Assembly (NCBI GenBank): GCA_964429485.1
Contig: CAYSBW010000004.1
Location: 1-64,000, forward strand
Length of the DNA: 64,000 nt
Source: JAPLKB01 sp964429485
GTDB taxonomy: Bacteria > Desulfobacterota > Syntrophorhabdia > Syntrophorhabdales > Syntrophorhabdaceae
Reading direction: 5' to 3'
Positions 16,939 through 24,324 of this stretch are shown piece after piece. The notes beneath the pieces were generated by a model. The model saw nothing but the letters and a program-made list of their open reading frames with translations, was not told the origin of the DNA and made no database searches. The position numbers and the translations under genes are program-made. Each line of letters opens with the position of its first letter. The stretch's first letter is position 1.

Positions 16939-16954
16939 GTAGATAAAATCTACA
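16938..16954. repeat. Perfect dyad TGTAGAT-N3-ATCTACA overlapping a start codon
   Basis: The 17-bp dyad lies directly upstream of the antiporter gene on the minus strand; its last base is the A of the ATG. It can act as an operator or as an mRNA hairpin masking initiation. No ribosome-binding sequence is visible in the usual position. Confidence 0.5.
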
Positions 16955-17270
16955 TTTTTTTTGCAGATACTTCAATTTATAGATGCGATAACATGGAACT
17001 TATCTCATCCCATAAATATAAACCCGAATTAAAGATTCAATTAATTGTACAATTATAAAATCATGACTGAAGTACAATCTCACCAGCAAACCTGAACAAC
17101 ACTGGATTTTCAATAATCCTGTGTTTATAAACAAAGCTTGATCAGATCAATAATCGTCCAAAAATGATGTTATTTCAAAGATAATTAATCTAAAAATTAT
17201 TGACAAATTCGTACATTTCATATTAAATGATTGTGAAATATTTTTCAAATGACATAGAAAGGAGTGGATT
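16955..17270 (+). promoter_or_regulatory. Intergenic control region of the beta-oxidation operon
   Basis: This divergent spacer between the antiporter and thiolase genes has no gene. It holds a candidate sigma-70 promoter: TTGACA at 17200-17205, 17 bases, then TTAAAT at 17223-17228. Upstream, at 17138-17150, is a perfect dyad TTGATC-A-GATCAA, a possible operator for a fatty-acid or acyl-CoA responsive repressor. AGGAG precedes the thiolase ATG at 17271. The dyad half-site spacing (N3 between TTGAT and ATCAA) does not fit FNR. Confidence 0.5.
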
Positions 17271-18554
17271 ATGAAAGAAGCAGTAATAGTGTCATGCGCA
17301 AGAACAGCAATAGGTCAATTCGGACAGACCTTGAAAGATGTTCCTGTTGTAGAGCTTGGCGGAATCGCCATTAAGGAAGCGGTAAAAAGAGCTGGTATCA
17401 GGCCATCAAGAGACAAGGACAAAGAGTTTGCGCCCGATGCATTTGGCGGAAAAACCGATACAGAACTTGAGGCTAAATACTACGATTACGACAGCAGCCT
17501 TAAGGAAGTTCAGATTGATGAAGTTATCATGGGCAATGTCCTGCAGGCAGGATTGGGACAGAATTCTGGAAGACAGGCAAGCATACGCGGCGGGATACCG
17601 AAAGAAACAGCAGCTTATACACTGAATAAAGTATGTTCATCAGGTTTGAGAAGTATCATAAATGGTATAAGATCAGTTGAAGCTGGTGATAATGAAGTTG
17701 TTGTTGCCGGTGGAATGGAAAACATGAGCCTTGCACCTTTTTCTCTGCCCGGGCTGAGATTCGGAGCAAGAATGTTCGACACCAAGGCGGTAGACCTTAT
17801 GGTACTTGATGGAGTATGGGAAATATTCTACGGATATCACATGGGCATGACTGCTGAAAACATTGCAGAAAAATACAATTTTTCAAGGGAAGAGCAGGAC
17901 AGATTCGGTTTGATAAGCCACCAGAGAGCAATGAAGGCAATTAAAGAAGGGCTTTTCAAAGATGAGATTGTTCCTGTAAAGGTTCCACAGAGAAAAGGCG
18001 ATCCATTAATATTTGATACAGACGAGAGACCCATGGATACAACCATGGAAAAAATGGGAAAAATCCCCACAGCCTTTAAGAAAGGTGGAACTGTTACAGC
18101 TGGAAACGCATCCGGCCTTAATGATGCAGCTTCAGCAGCAGTAATCATGTCCCGTGAAAAGGCAAATGCACTTGGCATCAAACCAATGGGCAAAATGATA
18201 TCGTGGGCAAATGGTGGTGTTGATCCTCAGTACATGGGACTTGGTCCGATTCCGGCAGTAAGGAAAGCATTAAAATTGGCTAATCTTACACTTGATCAGA
18301 TCGACCTTATTGAATTAAATGAAGCATTTTCATCTCAGGCTCTTGCCTGCATGAAAGAACTGAAAGTCAACCCTGATAAATGCAACATGTTTGGTGGCGG
18401 TATCTCTCTAGGCCATCCTATCGGATGCACCGGTGCGAGACTCGTAACAACCGCTCTCTATCAGATGAAAAGACTCGGACTTCGCTATGGTCTTGTCTCA
18501 ATGTGCATTGGTGGTGGCATGGGACTGGCTGCTATTTTTGAATGTGAGGGGTAA
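17271..18554 (+). CDS. Acetyl-CoA acetyltransferase (thiolase) with an N-terminal-domain insert
   Basis: A biosynthetic/degradative thiolase, 427 residues, cleaving or forming acetoacetyl-CoA (or longer 3-ketoacyl-CoA). All catalytic residues are present: the nucleophile Cys in NKVCSSG, His in GHPIGCTGAR, and the second Cys in SMCIGGGMG. Compared with standard thiolases (about 393 residues) there is an extra stretch of about 35 residues at 46-80 (FAPDAFGGKTDTELE region), between the first helix and the QIDEVIMGNVLQAG strand. I associate such inserts with thiolases of anaerobic degraders. It heads a thiolase-crotonase-etfB-etfA operon. Confidence 0.92.
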   Translation: MKEAVIVSCARTAIGQFGQTLKDVPVVELGGIAIKEAVKRAGIRPSRDKDKEFAPDAFGGKTDTELEAKYYDYDSSLKEVQIDEVIMGNVLQAGLGQNSGRQASIRGGIPKETAAYTLNKVCSSGLRSIINGIRSVEAGDNEVVVAGGMENMSLAPFSLPGLRFGARMFDTKAVDLMVLDGVWEIFYGYHMGMTAENIAEKYNFSREEQDRFGLISHQRAMKAIKEGLFKDEIVPVKVPQRKGDPLIFDTDERPMDTTMEKMGKIPTAFKKGGTVTAGNASGLNDAASAAVIMSREKANALGIKPMGKMISWANGGVDPQYMGLGPIPAVRKALKLANLTLDQIDLIELNEAFSSQALACMKELKVNPDKCNMFGGGISLGHPIGCTGARLVTTALYQMKRLGLRYGLVSMCIGGGMGLAAIFECEG

Positions 18555-18560
18555 AAAATA

Positions 18561-19343
18561 ATGGAATATAAAAACTTAATAATTGATATAGAAGATGGTA
18601 TTGCAATTGTTAAGATAAACAGGCCTAAAGCATTGAACGCATTGAATTCCGAGACAGTTGATGAAATTAAGGATGCAAGCGGATCATTAGATAAAAACAA
18701 GGATGTAAAAATAGTCATTATCACCGGTTCAGGTGAAAAGGCATTTATCGCAGGAGCTGATATCCTTGAAATGAAACCAATGAACGCCATGGAAAGCATG
18801 ATCTTTTCTCAGAAAGGGCATGATGCTTTTTCCGCACTGGAAAACATGAGCAAACCTGTTATCGCCGCTGTTAACGGATACGCTCTTGGCGGTGGTTTTG
18901 AAGTTGCCCTTGCCTGCGATATTATCTATGCTTCTGAAAAAGCAAAGGTTGGTTTTCCTGAGACAACACTTGGAATTCTTCCCGGTTTCGGGGGAACGCA
19001 GAGAACGGCAAAACTTGTAGGATTGGCAAAGGCAAAAGAGTTAATATTCACGGGCAAGACAATCTCGGCACAGGAAGCTTACGAAATGGGCCTTGTAAAT
19101 AAGGTCGTCCCCCAGGATGATTTGATGAAGGAAGTAATGAATCTGGCAGAAAAGATCAAGGCAAACGGTCCTATATCTGTAGGCCTTGCAAAGGGATGCA
19201 TAAACAAAAGTCTCTTCCTCGACATGGATTCAGCATTGTTAATGGAGGCAAAAGCTTTTGGCCTCTGTTTCTCTACAGAGGATCAGAAAGAAGGCATGAC
19301 GGCATTTGTCGAAAAGAGGAAAGCCATTTTTAAAGGCAAATAA
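18561..19343 (+). CDS. Enoyl-CoA hydratase / crotonase
   Basis: A 260-residue crotonase-fold protein that most likely hydrates crotonyl-CoA to 3-hydroxybutyryl-CoA. The oxyanion hole is seen in AFIAGADILEM and NGYALGGGFEVALACD, and the two catalytic glutamates correspond to FPETTLGILPGFGGTQR. It starts 7 bases after the thiolase stop and is 22 bases before etfB. A 3-hydroxybutyryl-CoA dehydrogenase and an acyl-CoA dehydrogenase are not in this window, so the pathway must be completed elsewhere. Confidence 0.92.
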   Translation: MEYKNLIIDIEDGIAIVKINRPKALNALNSETVDEIKDASGSLDKNKDVKIVIITGSGEKAFIAGADILEMKPMNAMESMIFSQKGHDAFSALENMSKPVIAAVNGYALGGGFEVALACDIIYASEKAKVGFPETTLGILPGFGGTQRTAKLVGLAKAKELIFTGKTISAQEAYEMGLVNKVVPQDDLMKEVMNLAEKIKANGPISVGLAKGCINKSLFLDMDSALLMEAKAFGLCFSTEDQKEGMTAFVEKRKAIFKGK

Positions 19344-19364
19344 CATAATATTAAAAGGAGGTAT

Positions 19365-20165
19365 ATGGTGAAGATAGTGGTATGTATAAAACAGGTTCCA
19401 GATACAGAAGCTGAAATCAAGTGGGATATTCCAAAGGGAATGCTTAAAAGAGACAGCATTGATCCGATAACAAATCCTTTTGATGAATTTGCAGTCGAAG
19501 AAGCTTTGCTCGCAAAAGAAAATTACGATGCAGAAGTAGTGGCAATCAGTATGGGTCCAGATAGAGCGAATGATGTATTAAGAAATGCTCTTGCACTTAC
19601 AATAAGTGAAGTTCATCGCTTGACAGATGATGCTTATGCAGGTTCCGACACATTTGGAACAGCTTCAGTTCTCGCAGCTGGAATTAAGAAAGTGGGAGAT
19701 GTTGATATTGTTTTCTGCGGCAAACAGTCAACTGATGGAAATACCGGCGTAGTTGGTGCAGAAATAGCATCCATTCTCGGATACAGTCCTCTGACATATG
19801 TATCTAAAATACGCGAGATTGATGCAGCAAACAAAAAAATAGTTGTTGAAAGGGCAATTGAGGGCGGCACTGAAGTAGTTGAAGCAAAATTGCCGGCTGT
19901 TGTTTCTGTTATTAAAGGAATCAACGAACCTCGTCTCCCGAATCTCATGGGTATCAGAAAGGCTGCAAAAGTTGAAATACCAGTATGGAACGCAGACGAT
20001 CTTGGCATAGACAAAGCAAAAGTCGGGACAGCAGGCGCTTCTACAAAGGTCGTTGAGATCGCTGTACCGCCTCCAAGAGGAGCAGGGGAAGTCCTTAAAG
20101 GTGAGATCGAAGAAGTCACCGACATAGTGACCGACAAACTGATTGAAATGAAAGTTATAAAATAA
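19365..20165 (+). CDS. etfB: Electron transfer flavoprotein beta subunit
   Basis: A 266-residue ETF beta subunit (MVKIVVCIKQVPDTEAEI). It binds AMP or a second flavin and passes electrons with EtfA. The segment FCGKQSTDGNTGVVGAEIA resembles the DGxT-containing region of EtfB proteins from anaerobes, where some members bifurcate electrons; whether this one does cannot be decided from sequence by eye. AGGAGG precedes the ATG. It is co-transcribed with etfA (19-base gap). Confidence 0.94.
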   Translation: MVKIVVCIKQVPDTEAEIKWDIPKGMLKRDSIDPITNPFDEFAVEEALLAKENYDAEVVAISMGPDRANDVLRNALALTISEVHRLTDDAYAGSDTFGTASVLAAGIKKVGDVDIVFCGKQSTDGNTGVVGAEIASILGYSPLTYVSKIREIDAANKKIVVERAIEGGTEVVEAKLPAVVSVIKGINEPRLPNLMGIRKAAKVEIPVWNADDLGIDKAKVGTAGASTKVVEIAVPPPRGAGEVLKGEIEEVTDIVTDKLIEMKVIK

Positions 20166-20184
20166 CCTGGAGGAGGAAGAACTA

Positions 20185-21171
20185 ATGGCTAATGATGTAT
20201 GGGTATATATAGAACATAAAAACGGTGAAGTATCACCGATGTCATTTGAATTGCTGGGGATAGGTAAAACATTGGCAAATGATCTCGGCTCAAACGTATG
20301 TGCCTTTTCTATCGGCGAAAACATTGAAAACATTGCAAAAGAAGCATTCGCCTATGGTGCTTCAAAGATGTACGCAGTAGAAGGTGATGTTTTCAAAAAT
20401 TTCAGGCCTGAAGCTTATTCAAAGGCAGCAACATTCATGCTTGAAAAATACAAACCTGAAATTGCTATCTTCAGAGCAACAACTCAAGGCACAGAAGTTG
20501 CGGCAGCAAGTGCTGCACAACTCGGGTTCGGACTTTGCACTGACGCTATTGACATGAAAATTGACGGCGGGCAGATAAAAATGACAAGAGCTGCATTCGG
20601 CGGTAACTTTACTGTGACAGTTGTAAACGAAAAAGCAAAACCCCAGATTGCCACAGTAAGGCCCAAGGCATTTGCAATGCCTGAAAAAGATGCTTCAAAG
20701 TCAGGAGAACTTGTTAAAGAATCATTCTCTGTCGCAGAAAGTGATATCAATACCAAAGTACTTGAATTCCTGAAATCAGAAATTACAATCAATCTTGTTG
20801 AAGCAGATATAATAATATCCGGTGGCAGGGGACTTGGCAATGAAGATGGTTTCAAAACCTTGAAAGAACTTGCAAACATAATCGGCGGTGCAGTTGGTGC
20901 ATCTCGTGCAGCTGTTGACTCAGGATGGATATCCCAGGAACAGCAGGTAGGACAGACCGGCAAAACGGTAAAACCGAAAATTTACATTGCCTGCGGTATC
21001 TCAGGCGCCATCCAGCATCTTGCAGGCATGAGAACAGCAGATGTTATCGTTGCAATAAACAAAGACCCAGATGCACCTATATTCAAAAATGCAACTTATG
21101 GTATTGTAGGTGACTATAAACAGGTCGTTCCGAAACTTGTAGAAAAATTCAAAGCAAAACTGAACAAGTAA
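20185..21171 (+). CDS. etfA: Electron transfer flavoprotein alpha subunit
   Basis: A 328-residue alpha subunit with the C-terminal FAD-binding domain. Diagnostic is the region ISGGRGLGNEDGFKTLKELA and VGQTGKTVKPKIYIACGISG followed by IQHLAGM and NKDPDAPIF. It is the last gene of the beta-oxidation operon, preceded by a GGAGGAGG-like ribosome site and followed by a strong terminator. An acyl-CoA dehydrogenase and an ETF:quinone or membrane oxidoreductase partner are not encoded here. Confidence 0.95.
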   Translation: MANDVWVYIEHKNGEVSPMSFELLGIGKTLANDLGSNVCAFSIGENIENIAKEAFAYGASKMYAVEGDVFKNFRPEAYSKAATFMLEKYKPEIAIFRATTQGTEVAAASAAQLGFGLCTDAIDMKIDGGQIKMTRAAFGGNFTVTVVNEKAKPQIATVRPKAFAMPEKDASKSGELVKESFSVAESDINTKVLEFLKSEITINLVEADIIISGGRGLGNEDGFKTLKELANIIGGAVGASRAAVDSGWISQEQQVGQTGKTVKPKIYIACGISGAIQHLAGMRTADVIVAINKDPDAPIFKNATYGIVGDYKQVVPKLVEKFKAKLNK

Positions 21172-21187
21172 TAAAGTCTTACAGAAT

Positions 21188-21217
21188 AAAAAAGGGAGCT
21201 TTTAAGCTCCCTTTTTT
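21188..21217 (+). terminator. Rho-independent terminator after etfA
   Basis: Stem GGGAGCTT-TT-AAGCTCCC with flanking A6/T6 extends the helix, and a run of six U follows. It ends the thiolase-crotonase-etfBA operon. Confidence 0.9.
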
Positions 21218-21298
21218 ATTATTTTTCCCTTTTTACGCTTTCCTGTCATATCAATTTACATTCCCTTCTGTTTGTGTGTATCTTATAGTTTAAATATT

Positions 21299-22126
21299 AT
21301 GAAAGCTATTGAATGCTGCATTGACTGCCTCACAGGACTTGCAGAGAAAACCTTAAAACTGTCAAAGTGCGATGACTATAACATCTTGTTAAACTGTCGT
21401 AATAAAGTCAATAATTTGATTAAAGAAAACAAATCTCCTCCGGATATCGCAAACAAGCTGCTTTCCTACATCAAAACCACTACAGGTGTTTACGATCCTT
21501 TTATTTTTTTTAAAGAAAAAGAATTGTTTCTTGCAAAGAAGGTATTCACAGAACTGGCCGACATATTACCAGACTCACTTGAAGGTATAATCCAATTGTC
21601 AGCTCTTGGAAATTCTTTAGATTTTTTCGCTGACAGCAAAAAATTATTTCAGATTGAAGGGCTTAATTTTACAGGAGATATGGATAAAATAAAAAATGCG
21701 ATTTATACTAAAGAAGAGAGTGTTTTAATATTCGGCGACAACATCGGGGACTTTATTTTTGATTTACCTCTTGTTAATTTTCTCAAGGGATTAGGGAAAC
21801 AAACATTCTATGCTGTAAAGGAACACCCCGTGCAAAATGATCTTTCGATGCCGGATGTTTTAAAATATGAATTTCTAAACCTTTTTGATAATATTATATC
21901 CACTGGCACTGATGAAGTGGGAATCAGGCGTACAAGCATGGAGGGAAAGATAAAAGAGTTGTGGGAACAAAAATCATTAGTAATTGCAAAAGGTATGGGA
22001 AACTACGAAACAATTTCAGAATATCATGGTGAAAGACCGGTTATTCATATTATGAAAGTGAAATGCCCTGTTGTTTCACAATCAGTAAAATGTAAAGAAG
22101 GGACATATATTGCAAAGCTATATTGA
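21299..22126 (+). CDS. DUF89 / ARMT1-like damage-control phosphatase family protein
   Basis: A 275-residue member of the DUF89 metal-dependent phosphatase family, whose characterised members remove damaged phospho-metabolites. Family marks are an N-terminal CIDCL cysteine pair, the metal-binding segment FGDNIGDFIFDLPLV, and the later KGMGNYETISE with a C-terminal KCPVVSQSV region. ATG at 21299 is preferred over the GTG at 21272, which would add nine odd residues; neither has a clear ribosome site. Substrate is unknown. It lies alone between the etf terminator and dnaJ. Confidence 0.83.
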   Translation: MKAIECCIDCLTGLAEKTLKLSKCDDYNILLNCRNKVNNLIKENKSPPDIANKLLSYIKTTTGVYDPFIFFKEKELFLAKKVFTELADILPDSLEGIIQLSALGNSLDFFADSKKLFQIEGLNFTGDMDKIKNAIYTKEESVLIFGDNIGDFIFDLPLVNFLKGLGKQTFYAVKEHPVQNDLSMPDVLKYEFLNLFDNIISTGTDEVGIRRTSMEGKIKELWEQKSLVIAKGMGNYETISEYHGERPVIHIMKVKCPVVSQSVKCKEGTYIAKLY

Positions 22127-22207
22127 TTTCAACCCGTTAAAATAAGATTGAAATAAAAAGCAATTAGAATTGATCAAACAAATGAATCGCAAAAGGTGGT
22201 GATAAAA

Positions 22208-23137
22208 ATGGCTAAGAAAAAAGATTATTATGAAACCCTTGGAGTTGCAAAACAAGCAACAGAAGAAGAAATAAAAAAAGCTTACCGAAAGCTTGCCCTG
22301 AAATACCACCCGGACAGGAATCCAGGGGATAAAGCAGCTGAGGAAAAATTCAAGGAGATTAGTGAGGCCTACGCTGTATTAAGTGATTCAAAAAAAAGGA
22401 GTCAATACGATACCCTCGGGATGGGTGGTTTCCAGCAAAGTCATTCGGAGGAAGATATTTTCAGAGGCTTCAATATGGGAGATCTTTTTAAAGATCTCGG
22501 ATTTGGTGGTGGTGACATATTCAGCACCATATTCGGTAAACAGGGCGGAAGCAGTGGCAGGCGGAGATATCAAAGCCAAAATTATGGCGATTACATCACA
22601 AGAGAACAGGAACCGTCGAGAAATCTGGATCTACACTATGAACTGGAAATTCCCTTCATGGATGCAATACGAGGTAGTGAAAAAAGGATTTCTTTTACAA
22701 CCCAGAGAGGTTCGGAAGAAATAAATGTAAAGATTCCCAGAGGTATTGCAACAGGAAAAAAACTGAGACTTCAAGGAAAAGGTGCTGAAGACCCTTACAC
22801 AGGTAAAAAAGGCGATCTTTACGTCACGATAAAGGTAGGAGAACATCCTGTATTTAAAAGATTGAATAATGATCTTTATGTTACCAGAGAAATAAAACTT
22901 ACCGATGCATTGCTCGGCACAAATGTCGAAGTTCCATCAATAAACGGTCCAAAACTGGTAACTATACCGGCTGGTGTTAAAAGTAATTCCAAGGTACGGC
23001 TCAAAGGTATGGGAGTGCCTGATTTAAATAAAGACAGCGCTGGAGATCAGTATGTGGAGATAATTGTCGATATACCAAAAAAATTAACGGAAAAACAAAG
23101 ATCTCTTGTCGAAGAGTTGAGGAAAGAAGGGATTTAA
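22208..23137 (+). CDS. DnaJ-family (CbpA-type) co-chaperone without zinc finger
   Basis: A type II J-protein of 309 residues that would stimulate DnaK ATPase and deliver substrates. The J domain (residues 4-68) has the HPD motif in KYHPDRNPGD; a G/F-rich linker follows (GFGGGDIFSTIFGKQGG). Two C-terminal beta domains come next with no CXXCXGXG repeats, as in CbpA. The start at 22208 follows GGTGGTGAT; an earlier in-frame start at 22196 is unlikely. The downstream gene overlaps its stop codon (TAATG). Confidence 0.9.
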   Translation: MAKKKDYYETLGVAKQATEEEIKKAYRKLALKYHPDRNPGDKAAEEKFKEISEAYAVLSDSKKRSQYDTLGMGGFQQSHSEEDIFRGFNMGDLFKDLGFGGGDIFSTIFGKQGGSSGRRRYQSQNYGDYITREQEPSRNLDLHYELEIPFMDAIRGSEKRISFTTQRGSEEINVKIPRGIATGKKLRLQGKGAEDPYTGKKGDLYVTIKVGEHPVFKRLNNDLYVTREIKLTDALLGTNVEVPSINGPKLVTIPAGVKSNSKVRLKGMGVPDLNKDSAGDQYVEIIVDIPKKLTEKQRSLVEELRKEGI

Positions 23138-23916
23138 TGCTGCCAAGAAGGCATATACTTGATGTAATAGAGTTGGTAAAGGATGAGGAGGATATCCTCG
23201 CCATGTCGACAATCACTCTTGCTGTAGATGCTATAAAATACATTGAGCCTGATTCCAGACGAGATCACCTTGTTGAAGCATTGGAGCTCAACGAATTTAT
23301 ATGCTTCATGTTTCCCCGCAAAAGACCGTTAAACAGGTCATTATTATTTCATGTTGTTTCTGATTTAATTGGCCTCCTTCTTTACGGCGTACCAAAAAAA
23401 AGCAAAAAAGCCCTTGAGAATCTGGAATATGTCAACTATTCTGAAAAAAACATGGAGGCTTACCCTGTAATAGAAGTATGGGATACCCTTAAAGACAGGT
23501 TTTATTTAAAGAAACACGGGGCAGCAAGCATAATAGACGGTTTTGTAAAAAAAATAAGGGTTGAAATGGATATTGTTGAAAATTATCCTTTTGTAGAAAA
23601 TATTTTTAATAAATCAAAGGAATATATATCGGAATGGATACCGTCTTTGTCAAAATATTACGACAAACGCGCCAGAACAATTACAAATGCATATGACAAA
23701 TGGTGGCATACCTGGCTTTGTAATGAAGAAAAAGAACATATACTTCAAGGTATGATAGACAGGTTATATATACAGGCAGAAAGAGAATACGGTATAGTAA
23801 TTGAAAAGGAAAGCCTGTTCTCCTCTATCAGCCTTGATAAAGAGGCAAACAGAAAAGAAAATGAGCGTTTTTCAGAAGTATATAAAAAAGGTATAAATTT
23901 ATTGTTAAAAATTTAA
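23137..23916 (+). CDS. Unknown protein, translationally coupled to the DnaJ-family gene
   Basis: A 259-residue protein with no signal peptide and no membrane segment, predicted mostly helical and rich in charged and aromatic residues (WHTWLCNEEKEHILQGMID, KEYISEWIPSLSKYYDKRAR). I do not recognise a family. Its ATG overlaps the dnaJ-like stop in TAATG, indicating translational coupling and probably related function, and it lies directly upstream of the groESL promoter. A chaperone accessory or regulator is a reasonable but untested idea. Confidence 0.75.
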   Translation: MLPRRHILDVIELVKDEEDILAMSTITLAVDAIKYIEPDSRRDHLVEALELNEFICFMFPRKRPLNRSLLFHVVSDLIGLLLYGVPKKSKKALENLEYVNYSEKNMEAYPVIEVWDTLKDRFYLKKHGAASIIDGFVKKIRVEMDIVENYPFVENIFNKSKEYISEWIPSLSKYYDKRARTITNAYDKWWHTWLCNEEKEHILQGMIDRLYIQAEREYGIVIEKESLFSSISLDKEANRKENERFSEVYKKGINLLLKI

Positions 23917-23925
23917 CAACCGGTA

Positions 23926-23986
23926 TTGACAAAAAGGCATACAGATCCTTATATTACTTTTAGCAATCATTCGTGGCAATTGCCAA
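23926..23986 (+). promoter_or_regulatory. groESL promoter with degenerate CIRCE-like operator
   Basis: TTGACA (23926-23931), an 18-base spacer and TATATT (23950-23955) form a good sigma-70 promoter. Overlapping the expected start is TTAGCAATC-N9-AATTGCCAA (23960-23968 and 23978-23986). The left arm differs from the CIRCE consensus (TTAGCACTC-N9-GAGTGCTAA) at one base and the right arm at three, with the exact 9-base spacer. This suggests repression by an HrcA-like protein; no hrcA is in the window. Confidence 0.68.
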
Positions 23987-24016
23987 AACAAAATTTTATG
24001 AAGGGAGTGTGGTACA

Positions 24017-24307
24017 ATGAAAATTAAACCATTGCAGGACAGGATCCTTGTGAAAAGGATCGAGGAAGAAGAAAAGACAAAAGGTGGCATTATCATTCCG
24101 GATGCAGCAAAAGAAAAACCTCAGGAAGGTAAGGTAATCGCTGCAGGTGACGGCAAAACACTGGAAAACGGCACAAAAGCCCCTCTTACAGTGAAAGTTG
24201 GCGACAAGATACTTTTCGGAAAATATTCTGGTACAGAAATTAAATTAGACGGCGAAGAGCATCTGATCCTGAGAGAAGATGACATTCTCGCTATTGTAGA
24301 AGACTAA
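24017..24307 (+). CDS. groES: Co-chaperonin GroES
   Basis: The 96-residue lid of the GroEL chaperonin (MKIKPLQDRILVKRIEEEEK), with the mobile loop KTKGGIIIPDAAKEKPQEG that docks on GroEL and the end LREDDILAIVED. AAGGGAG precedes the ATG. It is in an operon with groEL, 17 bases apart, under the promoter and CIRCE-like dyad at 23926-23986. Confidence 0.98.
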   Translation: MKIKPLQDRILVKRIEEEEKTKGGIIIPDAAKEKPQEGKVIAAGDGKTLENGTKAPLTVKVGDKILFGKYSGTEIKLDGEEHLILREDDILAIVED

Positions 24308-24324
24308 GATAAGGAGAGGAAAGT

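Noticed and set aside
17138..17150. FNR box before the thiolase operon
   Set aside because: The half-sites TTGAT and ATCAA are 3 bases apart instead of 4, so it is not an FNR-type site.
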